Positions 53,115 to 63,000 of a stretch of 64,000 bases of DNA are shown here, piece after piece. The notes beneath the pieces are model-generated. The model did not search any database. It was not told the origin of the DNA and worked only from the letters and a program-made list of their open reading frames with translations. Position 1 is the stretch's first letter; each line of letters begins with the position of its first letter. The position numbers and the translations under genes were made by a program. The DNA comes from an uncultured Draconibacterium sp. (GTDB taxonomy: Bacteria; Bacteroidota; Bacteroidia; Bacteroidales; Prolixibacteraceae): assembly GCA_947492175.1 (NCBI GenBank), contig CANLMQ010000031.1:1-64000 (forward strand). The letters are read 5' to 3'.

Positions 53115-54800
53115 CTATTTCTTAATATCGTCAAATTTTGCGCCTTCGTCGTGCACAGACATAACAGCCCTCCCCGACGGATCTGCATTGTTCTGAAATG
53201 ATTTATCCCACTCTAAAGCAGCTGCAGTACTACATGCAATTGATGCTTCTGAAGGGACACAAGCTGCTGCTGCATCCGACGGGAAATGCTCACTGTAAAT
53301 TTCGCGGTACACATATTCCTCTTTATTCATTGGCGGATTAACCGGAAAACGGTATTTCGCATTTTCCATCATTTCGTCCGTAACTTTTTCGTTGGCAATT
53401 TTCTTTAATGTATCTATCCAACCATAACCAACTCCATCAGAAAACTGTTCTTTTTGTCTCCAGGTAACGCTTTCGGGAAGATACTTCTCAAATCCTTTGC
53501 GCAAGCAATGTTTCTCCATTTTTCCATCTTTGGCCATTTTTGCCTCCGGATTAAAACGCATAGCTACATCAATAAACTCTTTATCGAGGAAAGGCACACG
53601 CCCTTCAACCCCCCATGATGCAAGGGATTTATTGGCACGCAAACAATCATACATGTGTAGGCGGCTTACTTTGCGTACACTTTCCTTATGAAATTCTTCG
53701 GCATTTGGTGCTTTATGAAAGTAGAGGTAACCACCAAAAATCTCGTCTGCTCCCTCACCGGTCAGAACCATTTTGATACCCATCGATTTAATTACACGCG
53801 AAATCATGTACATGGGTGTCGAAGCCCGAACAGTTGTAACATCGTATGTCTCGATATGGTAAATAACATCTTTAATCGCATCCAATCCTTCCTGAATGGT
53901 ATAATGAATTTCGTGGTGAACTGTTCCAATATGATCGGCCACTTTCCGTGCTGCGGCTAAATCGGGTGAACCTTCCAAACCAATTACAAACGAGTGCAAC
54001 TGGGGCCACCAGGCATCTTTCTGGTCTCCTTCCTCAATACGTTTACTTGAGAATTTTTTTGCCAAAGCCGATGTTATCGATGAATCCAAACCACCTGATA
54101 AAAGCACACCATACGGAACATCAGACATTAACTGCCTGTGTACTGCATCTTCCAAAGCCTGCGCCAATTCATCAACACTTGCCGGATTTTCTTTTACATT
54201 TTCATACTCTTCCCAATCGCGCACATACCACTTTTTTATTTCGTCGTCTTTGCTGTATAAATAGTGTCCGGGAGGAAATTCCTCAATCTTCATACAAAAT
54301 CCTTCAAGCGACTTCAACTCTGAAGCTACATAATAGTTTCCCCATTTATCCCATCCCTGGTACAATGGAATAATCCCGATATGGTCGCGCCCAATTAAGT
54401 ACGCATCTTCCACCTCATCATATAATGCAAAGGCAAAAATTCCATTCATTTCATCAAGGAAAGTTTCCTTTTTATCTTTGTACAAGGCCAAAATTACTTC
54501 GCAATCCGATCCCGTCTGAAACTCATAGCTACCTTCATATTGTTTCCGGATTTCCCTGTGATTATAGATTTCGCCATTTACACCCAGAATCAATTTTTTG
54601 TCTTTACTGTACAAAGGTTGACCTCCTGACTCCGGATCAACAATTGAAAGTCGCTCATGGGCAATAATTGCTTTATCTCCGCAATATACTCCCGACCAAT
54701 CCGGTCCACGGTGACGTAATTTTCTTGACATCATCAGCACTTGAGGACGTAAATCCTGTGCTTTCATTTTTAAATCAAATGCGCCTACAATTCCACACAT
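53115..54800 (-). CDS. asnB: Asparagine synthetase B (glutamine-hydrolysing)
   Basis: It makes asparagine from aspartate, ATP and glutamine. The N-terminal Ntn amidotransferase starts MCGIVGAFDL with nucleophile Cys2 and contains RLSIVDPESGGQPL and NGEIYNH. The synthetase domain has the PP-loop VLLSGGLDSSITSALA at about residue 230, VLTGEGADEIFGGYLYFHKAP, and GVEGRVPFLDKEFI. At 561 aa it is the normal bacterial AsnB length. It stands alone, with a TAnnTTTG element (54837-54844) upstream and a terminator downstream. Confidence 0.94.
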   Translation of the reverse strand: MCGIVGAFDLKMKAQDLRPQVLMMSRKLRHRGPDWSGVYCGDKAIIAHERLSIVDPESGGQPLYSKDKKLILGVNGEIYNHREIRKQYEGSYEFQTGSDCEVILALYKDKKETFLDEMNGIFAFALYDEVEDAYLIGRDHIGIIPLYQGWDKWGNYYVASELKSLEGFCMKIEEFPPGHYLYSKDDEIKKWYVRDWEEYENVKENPASVDELAQALEDAVHRQLMSDVPYGVLLSGGLDSSITSALAKKFSSKRIEEGDQKDAWWPQLHSFVIGLEGSPDLAAARKVADHIGTVHHEIHYTIQEGLDAIKDVIYHIETYDVTTVRASTPMYMISRVIKSMGIKMVLTGEGADEIFGGYLYFHKAPNAEEFHKESVRKVSRLHMYDCLRANKSLASWGVEGRVPFLDKEFIDVAMRFNPEAKMAKDGKMEKHCLRKGFEKYLPESVTWRQKEQFSDGVGYGWIDTLKKIANEKVTDEMMENAKYRFPVNPPMNKEEYVYREIYSEHFPSDAAAACVPSEASIACSTAAALEWDKSFQNNADPSGRAVMSVHDEGAKFDDIKK

Positions 54801-54836
54801 GCTATCTGTTTTTAAGTTTTTCTCTCAATATCCGCT

Positions 54837-54844
54837 CAAATATA
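54837..54844 (-). promoter_or_regulatory. -7 promoter element for asnB
   Basis: Minus-strand TATATTTG matches TAnnTTTG exactly, 36 nt upstream of the asnB ATG. Confidence 0.45.
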
Positions 54845-54948
54845 ATCTTTTTGCAATTGTAATGAAATATATTCTGTCTTTTTTCTACTATTATTTACAT
54901 TTTCATTACAAAAAACACAACAACTCTCCTTCTTCAAACATTTTTACA

Positions 54949-54987
54949 AATACTTATCTCATTGAACATTTACAATTTGTAAGTATT
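54949..54987. promoter_or_regulatory. Inverted repeat upstream of the giant gene pair
   Basis: AATACTTA at 54949-54956 is inverted at 54980-54987 (TAAGTATT) with a 23-nt spacer, about 80-115 nt before the start of the first giant gene in the asnB-divergent region. It is a possible operator; nothing further supports it. Confidence 0.3.
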
Positions 54988-55065
54988 AGATGATTTTTGA
55001 GACAAATTGCTTTTTTAATTGTATACAAAAAACTGTAACTTGTAGAAACAGAAAAACAATTTACC

Positions 55066-58000
55066 ATGCGTTTTAAATACCTTCATCTCAAGAAATCCAG
55101 AAATGCATCTACCCAAAACATATTTGAATCTGTTCCATATCCAGGGCGGAGAAGGTTCGTAAAAACAATGGGATTAGGTGCATTGATTTGGAGCCCCATG
55201 GTTGATACCATTAAATCGTTAAAACCAAACGACTTGATTTTTAAAAGAAAAAACAACAATCTGAAGATCTATTCTCAGAATAGGCTCGTTTGGGAAATTT
55301 CTGATAGATATTTCGAATCGGGTTATTCTCTGTCATTCAATAGAAAGGGAAACTATTACCTGATAGAAGCTATGCAGTTGCGATTTAAACAAACCGACTT
55401 CGTTTTTTCATTTAATGCACTTATCAAAAATCAAAACGGAAGCTGGAATTGTCAGTTTAAAATCCCCGAATTTAAAATGCACTGGTCGGGTAATTTTATA
55501 CATTGGCTGAACGGAACGCAGTGTTTGAATACCCAAGTTTGGATACAGGAAAACATCGTATCTCTTAGCTCTTCTGATAAGTTATTGACAAACGGAAGAT
55601 TTAAGTTTTCGATGAGCCCCAATTGGGAATTCCGTTTTTTTTCGCAAAACAATATTGTTTTTCAATTTAATAATCATGAATTTCGAACAGGAAATTTAAA
55701 AATTCAACCACTCAAAACAAACAGTAATACCTTTTTAAAAACCAACCGAATATCCTCAACTCAGATTCAACTCAATCAGTTTAATAATTGGCCCGGTTTT
55801 ATTCAGAACATCGAATTATCCAACGGAAAATTTAAACGGGATGAAGGGGAATTACCCAACCTCTGTTTCGAATTGCTATACAACAATTCTAATGAAAAAG
55901 TATTTTGGATAGAATCGAAAGACACAAAACTATTTTATCAGCCAGAAGAGATTTCAGAATCATCAATAGAGTTTAACCGTTTTTTCTACTTTGCAGAATA
56001 TTTGAACAATAAGAAAACAAATTCTTATATTTCGGCATCGCTGCCCGAAAATGGTTTTTGGATTAGCAATAAACTGGGTGCATTTAAAATTGAAAAAGAT
56101 AACAAACTCCCGGATTTTGAAGCTTTTGGGAATGTCGCCCATTTTGACGAGGTAGTATTGGAACCCCGGCTAAGAGCCTTCAAACCAACTGTAACCAATG
56201 CAATTACTTTAAGTACTGAATTCCAGGATCCCGTCAAAGTTAGGATTGCACAGCCACAGAAACAAAAAACCGTAGTTTCGAAAAAACGGCAAAAAGCAGT
56301 TTTAAAAGCGGCTATCGAACAGGAAGAGCAAAAAATATCAACAAACCGTCCTGCAAAAAATACAACTGTTACATCCACCGAGAATAGCCGTGATCCGCAA
56401 CGCCCGAGTAGAAATATTACAATTGATGGAAACCCTCCTCAAGAACAGAAACGCCCCATTCAGAAAAAAACACCAAAAATTAGTGTTGAATTTGATAAAG
56501 TAAAATTCAAACCCAAACGGGCGCTTTCCATAAAAGTTTTACGTCCGGAAGACATGGTGTTACTGGAATTTACTTTTCATAATTTTAACTTTACAAACAA
56601 AGGTCAGTCGCCTTATCTTGAACTCGACAACGAAAAAAATGAGGGAATTGTTGTCATAAACTTCCAAAGCCAGCACACCCTTGAAGAAGCCTTTTACGAA
56701 ACTACTAACATTCAAGATACCGACGAAGATAAGCCCGGCAGTACAAATGTTACGCTGCCGGCCCGGCACATGCGGGCAAAAAAAAGCCGGTTGGTGTACG
56801 AACTTCCTGCCGGCCACGAAGGATTTCCTTTAATTATGAGTGAACTGTTGGATTGGAGTAAATACAAACTTCGTGTTCATCCAAGGGCATGGATAAAACT
56901 TCCGACGATTAAAAGAATCAGGAAACCATCGCGGATTGTAAACGATAAAAAAGCGGTGGTTCAGCCCAACAAAAACCTGAAATACCTTGATACGTCTTCA
57001 ACCGAGTACGGAATAAAATTGGCTCAGAATACTCGCACTAAAGCCAGCAACCTGGAAGTTTATAATGAAAATCAAGTTAGCAAAGTTCTTTCTTTTCAGG
57101 CATCCTCTTCGGTAAAATCGGTTTTTAAACGGGAAAGTTTGAAAAAGGTAAACTGGAAAATGGGCTCCATTCCTGCATTAAGTACTTCAATTGAAGCGCC
57201 TACTTTAATGTACATTTCCCCAAACCAAACCAACGATTTTTACCACAAAACTCAAATCACCTTCCGCGATGTTGAAGAGTTGACCATAAAAACAACGCAA
57301 CAATTAAATACCAATTTGCGCGTGCTCGATCCGCTTTCAACTAAAAAAGGTGAAATTACTGAACTTTGGCACACTCGATTGGGTGTTAAATTAAAAAATG
57401 GCAAAACATCGGGCAATGCGCTGCAACACTTAAAAACCATTCGTGCACTTTGGGCCGACGATGCCTCAACCAATTACAAAGCGCTGGTCGATCGGAACAA
57501 ACCGTTTATGGCTTCGCTCGATGCCAACAACCGTCACAAACTGGTGCACACCACATCGAATTACGGAATTGGTTTTGAACCGTTCCCAGTTCCAGTAAAC
57601 GATTTAATGCTGACGACACTGGGAGCTTACCTCGACTGGCATGCCTTTTTTGATGTTCCCACACCACAAGACAACGATCTGAACATTATTGAATGGGAAC
57701 ACATTGCAACGCTGGGGCGCGATCATTTTGTAAAAATTGTTGAAGAAGGATATTTGTTCCCCTTTGGACACCGGGCGGCTGTGGTTAAAATTACCGAACG
57801 AAAATTCCATCAGCAAACAAAATCAGCTGTAAACCGCCAACGTATGTTTGTGGTTATTCTGGAAAAAGAGGTACTCTATTCACGCAACGATCCGAAAGGT
57901 AATTTTATTGAATTCCCGTTCCAATCGATTCTTATAAAAACCAACGCCACCCCAAACATCGATGACCCGGCACAAAATACACTTAAATCGTTTGCCGGCG

Positions 58001-59976
58001 GTGGCGGAGGAAACGCACTCTACAATTTTTACATCGATGTGGGTGGTAAAGGATTTCCATTCGAAATTATCGCTACCGACAAAGAAGGCCAGGCTCATGC
58101 CCTGCGAATACCTTTAATATTTTTGGAAAATAAAGTGGCCCGCACAAAATCGTTCGTCGAAGACGTAATTAAAGAATACCAGAAAAAGAAAAGCGACGCC
58201 TACAACGAAATTGATTTTAACGGACAGGAAGTGGCCTACGCTAAGTTTTTGGTTGATGGTGATACGGCTTTCGAAACCGAAATGATAAAATTCGATGCCC
58301 AGGTTTACCCGGTAAAAGGTGAAGGAGAAATTAAATTTCACCCGAAAATAAAAGAGGCAAAAGTATTTGTTGAACAAATTACCGAATTGACCGGAAGCCG
58401 GAAAGCAGCCACCATTGGAATGGAAGATGACAACAACGACGGAGGAGTGTTTGCCCGAGTAATTAGCGATACGGTTGTCGATTTTTCGGGAGGCTCTGAT
58501 AAATCAGGTGGTTTTATGGTTCCAAACATGGGAGTTTCCGGGTTAAGCAAACTGCAGGGTCCCATAAGTGGAAAGCTAGACGACATGAAAGCTTTAAATT
58601 TTGTACCTGAAGATTTTTTTGAGGCTTTCGACAATTTGCCTGTTGCCAAAATATTTGGCGTAATAAATATTTTCGATTTACTCTTTGGTGACAGCGGTTC
58701 TCCACTTGATTTGGGTGGCACTCTCGACGGCATGAAAAATGCAGTCTCCAACATCAGAGAAGAAATTGAAAACATCAAAAACGATATTCTTTATCTTGAA
58801 AATCTGGCAGAAGAAGCACAGGAAGCTGTTGAGGAACAAATCAACGATCTGAAACAGATGATAAAAGATAAGGTGAACGAATTGCTTGATGCACTGAACG
58901 ATGCCGTTCCAAAAATCCCTAACCTGAAAGCCTTTTTAACTGAAGATGCCTTCCACGTTGAATACAAGTGGCAACCCGAGCTGGGCGGAACTGAAATCGA
59001 CGTTATTCCTAGCTTATTACGTGTGTTGGTCGACAATCCTTCCACGGCACTATCAATAACCACAAAACTTGAAAAGCCATTCGATGCCGCCAAACCTGCC
59101 GCTTTAAATGGTTTGGCTCGCTTCGAAAAATTTGGAATTGACATTGTTCCACTGCTGGCCGTCAATTTTAATTATCTGGAATTTAAAACCGGTTCATCGG
59201 AAAAAACCGATGTAAAAGTTGACATCAATGCCGATAATCCAATAGAATTTAAAGGTGTTTTAAATTTTGTAAACAACCTGCAAAGTATTATTCCGAGCAA
59301 CGGTTTTTCCGACAGTGGCCCGTACATTGATTTAAAACCAACCGGGGTAACTGCCGGTTTTGATATTGCCATACCAAATGTTGAAGTTGGAATTTGTATG
59401 ATATCCAACATCAGTTTGGGCGCATTTGTGACACTTCCGTTTACCGGGGCTCCACTTACTATGGGTTTCAACTTCTGTAGACGCGAAAATCCGTTTTTGC
59501 TAACCATTTCGTGTTTTGGTGGTGGTGGCTATTTTATGATGGTTACCACACTGAAAGGAATTCAGAGCATTGAAGCAGCCTTTGAATTTGGTGCAGCCAT
59601 GTCGCTGAACGTTGGTGTTGCTTCCGGAGGCGTTTCAGCCATGGGAGGTTTTTATTACAAAATGGAAATTATTGAAGGCATTGAACAAACAACCCTAACC
59701 GGATATTTACGTCTGAATGGTCACCTTTCAATTCTGGGTCTTATTTCCGTATCGCTTGAATTCTACCTGGCGTTTATAGCAGTAATTTACCAGGGTAAAG
59801 TTCAAAAGCTTGAAGGTGTTGCCACGTTAAAAGTAAAAGTTGAAGTGCTCTTCTTCAGCAAAACCGTTTCAGTTTCGGTTCGACGTGAATTAAAAGGTGC
59901 CGATGCCGATCCAAAATTTGTTGAAATGATTGACCAGGACGACTGGCAGGAATACTGCCTTGCCTTTGCGAATTAA
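55066..59976 (+). CDS. Giant protein of unknown function (1,636 aa), first of a pair
   Basis: I do not recognise this family by name. The N-terminus holds a Tat-like motif (GRRRFVKTMGLGALIW, residues 27-42) but lacks a clear cleavage site. Residues ~395-475 are a Lys/Gln/Pro-rich low-complexity linker. Then come beta-rich domains, including a block with LVYELPAGHEGFPLIMSELLDWSKY at about 582 and a strongly conserved-looking block at about 881-914 (LGRDHFVKIVEEGYLFPFGH, then RAAVVKITERK). A coiled coil spans about 1225-1285. The C-terminal ~300 residues are Gly-rich with alternating hydrophobics (GVTAGFDIAIPNVEVGICMI, SCFGGGGYFMMVTT), suggesting a beta-barrel or beta-solenoid. It is followed after 51 nt by a second giant gene on the same strand. 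Confidence 0.75.
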   Translation: MRFKYLHLKKSRNASTQNIFESVPYPGRRRFVKTMGLGALIWSPMVDTIKSLKPNDLIFKRKNNNLKIYSQNRLVWEISDRYFESGYSLSFNRKGNYYLIEAMQLRFKQTDFVFSFNALIKNQNGSWNCQFKIPEFKMHWSGNFIHWLNGTQCLNTQVWIQENIVSLSSSDKLLTNGRFKFSMSPNWEFRFFSQNNIVFQFNNHEFRTGNLKIQPLKTNSNTFLKTNRISSTQIQLNQFNNWPGFIQNIELSNGKFKRDEGELPNLCFELLYNNSNEKVFWIESKDTKLFYQPEEISESSIEFNRFFYFAEYLNNKKTNSYISASLPENGFWISNKLGAFKIEKDNKLPDFEAFGNVAHFDEVVLEPRLRAFKPTVTNAITLSTEFQDPVKVRIAQPQKQKTVVSKKRQKAVLKAAIEQEEQKISTNRPAKNTTVTSTENSRDPQRPSRNITIDGNPPQEQKRPIQKKTPKISVEFDKVKFKPKRALSIKVLRPEDMVLLEFTFHNFNFTNKGQSPYLELDNEKNEGIVVINFQSQHTLEEAFYETTNIQDTDEDKPGSTNVTLPARHMRAKKSRLVYELPAGHEGFPLIMSELLDWSKYKLRVHPRAWIKLPTIKRIRKPSRIVNDKKAVVQPNKNLKYLDTSSTEYGIKLAQNTRTKASNLEVYNENQVSKVLSFQASSSVKSVFKRESLKKVNWKMGSIPALSTSIEAPTLMYISPNQTNDFYHKTQITFRDVEELTIKTTQQLNTNLRVLDPLSTKKGEITELWHTRLGVKLKNGKTSGNALQHLKTIRALWADDASTNYKALVDRNKPFMASLDANNRHKLVHTTSNYGIGFEPFPVPVNDLMLTTLGAYLDWHAFFDVPTPQDNDLNIIEWEHIATLGRDHFVKIVEEGYLFPFGHRAAVVKITERKFHQQTKSAVNRQRMFVVILEKEVLYSRNDPKGNFIEFPFQSILIKTNATPNIDDPAQNTLKSFAGGGGGNALYNFYIDVGGKGFPFEIIATDKEGQAHALRIPLIFLENKVARTKSFVEDVIKEYQKKKSDAYNEIDFNGQEVAYAKFLVDGDTAFETEMIKFDAQVYPVKGEGEIKFHPKIKEAKVFVEQITELTGSRKAATIGMEDDNNDGGVFARVISDTVVDFSGGSDKSGGFMVPNMGVSGLSKLQGPISGKLDDMKALNFVPEDFFEAFDNLPVAKIFGVINIFDLLFGDSGSPLDLGGTLDGMKNAVSNIREEIENIKNDILYLENLAEEAQEAVEEQINDLKQMIKDKVNELLDALNDAVPKIPNLKAFLTEDAFHVEYKWQPELGGTEIDVIPSLLRVLVDNPSTALSITTKLEKPFDAAKPAALNGLARFEKFGIDIVPLLAVNFNYLEFKTGSSEKTDVKVDINADNPIEFKGVLNFVNNLQSIIPSNGFSDSGPYIDLKPTGVTAGFDIAIPNVEVGICMISNISLGAFVTLPFTGAPLTMGFNFCRRENPFLLTISCFGGGGYFMMVTTLKGIQSIEAAFEFGAAMSLNVGVASGGVSAMGGFYYKMEIIEGIEQTTLTGYLRLNGHLSILGLISVSLEFYLAFIAVIYQGKVQKLEGVATLKVKVEVLFFSKTVSVSVRRELKGADADPKFVEMIDQDDWQEYCLAFAN

Positions 59977-60027
59977 TAAAATGAAAAAAAAACTGAAGAC
60001 AACAACCGTCTTCCAACTTTAAATAAT

Positions 60028-63000
60028 ATGCCACAAGAAATAATTTTCACTACCCTGCCCCATAAAAGAACAGAGATTAACGGTGAACAGTTTCTGCAAC
60101 TTTCGGTGTACTCAACCATAAAATTATCTACTCCGAAAGACACCACGCTTTCCGAATTTGAAGACATTATGAGATTTCCTCATAAAATTCTGGAAGCCGA
60201 TTTTCAATTTAGGTTGAATAATGGAACGATTCTGGATGCTGAACTGGTGGCCGAAAATATTGATACAAATTTGTTTGAAAACATTTTCCACGGCGATATA
60301 AAAGTGGATGATTTTAAGGAAGAAGAAGGTTTAAAAATTAAAAATATCCATTCATTCCCCATAAAACACATCAACGATTTTGTATTAAAGAGTTACAAAG
60401 AAGAGGCGATTGTGGAACCCAAAAAACTGGTAACTCCTGAAAAATTTGTGGATGAAAATAAATTTGGGGCAATTTCAAGAATGAAACTGGATGTTAAAAG
60501 TGTTGAAGAGGTGGAAACCCCACGAAGAAAACAATCGATAAAAGCCACGAATCTTTTCTTTAAAAACGACAATCCCGACCGGACGCTTAAAAATGATTTG
60601 CGCCGAAATCGCTTTCAGAAATTCTCGAAACAGATGGATCCGAAACTGGACTTTGTTCAACTTCGTCAGTTTCATAAGGTGGACAAAAACCTCACCATCC
60701 GAGACACACCGGTAAAACTGGAAAAACCACGTTTTGAATTTCACGATATCACTGCTGTGGTAAACAGTTATCCGCAAATTCTACGAAAACTGGGTTTTGT
60801 TCTCGATTTTCTTATTCCTTATACATCTTCAAATATTCCTGATTCAGGTACGATTGGATTGGTTGTAAATTCGCTAGAATTCGACGAGGAAGGAACCACA
60901 GTTTCAGTTCCGGCAACTGCGTACAATATTACTTCAACAGGTTTTTACATTGGCGATAAAAACGATACCATTTTCAAACAAGGTTTTGTAAAAATTAATA
61001 CTGATGAATTTTCGGTGGTGCAGATTGATGCGGATGGAACTGCGTTAAAAGCGCAAAATATGGCCGAAAACAAAGTGCAGGAAATAGCCCGTTTTTATGA
61101 AGTGAAGGCCGAATTATTCAAAAGCGAGAACCTGAAAATAAAACAGATGGAAGATGCTCCCCCGCCCGAAGATGAAGGTTTGCCTTACATGCGTTCAGCC
61201 GGAATTGCCATCACAAAAAACGGAATGGCGGAACACCTGTACAAACGTGTGGAAAGTAACATTCAGTTGAAACAAAGTTTTGTAGCCACGCCAATTCAGA
61301 AAATTCAGATGCAGCCACGTAAAATCCGTAACCTTCAGCAACCGGGTGGCAACATTCAGAATATTCAGCCGCAGCCATTAAAAAACCTGGCGCTGAAAGT
61401 AAAACTTCCCGAAAAAGTATTGTACTCTACTGATGTTATTCAGGGTTACAGAATGGATATAGCTTACGCTGACAATCCAACTCACTGGTATTCGCTACAC
61501 CAACGTCAGGATGAATATTCCTGGTTCGACGAAGCCGACAATTCGAATCCGGTAAACGACATACAACCCGACGAAGGTTTTATTCAACTGGGAGTGGCAG
61601 AAGATCCCAATGACCCCGACGATGTTTTTGTATCGGAAACACTGGCCCGCTGGGAAGGATGGAGCCTTTCGGTAAGAAAACCGGGTTACGCCATCAACGA
61701 ATCGGACGATTTTGATGACGACGAAAACAACAAAAAAGACTTCGTTTACAAAAACAAACAACAGGAAATTCAAAAATACCAGTTCGATCCCGATTTGGAA
61801 TTTAAGGTGAATGCACAATCAAAAATAGTTCCGGGGACCTTACCAAAACTGAGATTTGGAAAAGATTACCAGGTACGTGTTCGTGCAGTTGATTTGGCTG
61901 GAAACAGTGTTCCTCTTGAGCACTTGAGCGAATCGCCGGAAGATACCACCCGCGAAAATATAAGGTACATGCGTTATGAGCCAATGGCCAGCCCCATAGT
62001 TTTGGTTGGAAATGAATTAAAAGATGGTGAATTCCTTGAACGCATGGTAATCAGAAGCAATTACCAAGTTTCAAGTACGGAATATGAAAACAACAATCAG
62101 GTTGATGAAAAAGAGTTCGACGACTATTCGCAACGCTACCTGCTTCCGCCTAAAAACAGCCAGTTAATGGCTGAGACACACAGCAAATTTGAGCAGGCCT
62201 TTCAAAATAATCCGGTGGCTGCCCAGGAAATTTACAACATCATCACCAGCCTCGAAGGATTGTACGAGCAGGACAAAAAGAATGAAGAGAAAATTTACCA
62301 ACCTTCGGAAGTGGAAATAATTTATCTTCCCGATCCTATGGCAGCCGGTGTCTCACTTTTTGTTTCTGAAGGCTACGAAAACACCCACACCCAGGAATTT
62401 GATCCCAAAATGTTTAGTTTCTTCAGCAACGAAATCATTCGGCCCAACATTACCAATTCTGTTGATATTCCCGAGGATTGGTACAATGCCGGGCCAATTC
62501 GCATACGTTTGGAAGAAGGCGAACAGGATGCTCAATGGGATACCTCGAACAGGATTTTTACCATATTTCTTCCAAAAGGAATCAGAACCCGAATTAAATT
62601 CAGCACATTCTGGCGCGAAAAAGACATGAAACAACTGTCGGCCATCTGGGAAATGATAAACGCTGAAAATCCCGGAAACTATAAAGAACTGGAGGAGTTG
62701 GCCACCGCCGGACAACACTGGATGGTGAGTCCATCGCGCGAATTTGAACTGGTGCATGCAGTTCAGCAACCCGTTGATGCACCGATAATTGAAGAATTGA
62801 TTCCCGACCGCGATTACAACACCACATTTGCTTTAATCAATACCCGTTTCGATATTCACGGTGAAAGTACCGAAAAAGTAGAATTTCAAGCAAAATGGAC
62901 AGAACCGCTGGATGATGGAATTTCAGTGAAAATAAAAGAAAAGCAGGGAAGAAACAGCATCTCCGATATCAATATTAATTACCACGACGATGTGGTGACT

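Noticed and set aside
59981..60022. A 13-codon lysine/threonine-rich ORF between the two giant genes
   Set aside because: It is very short and coincides with a small hairpin. Nothing suggests that it is translated.
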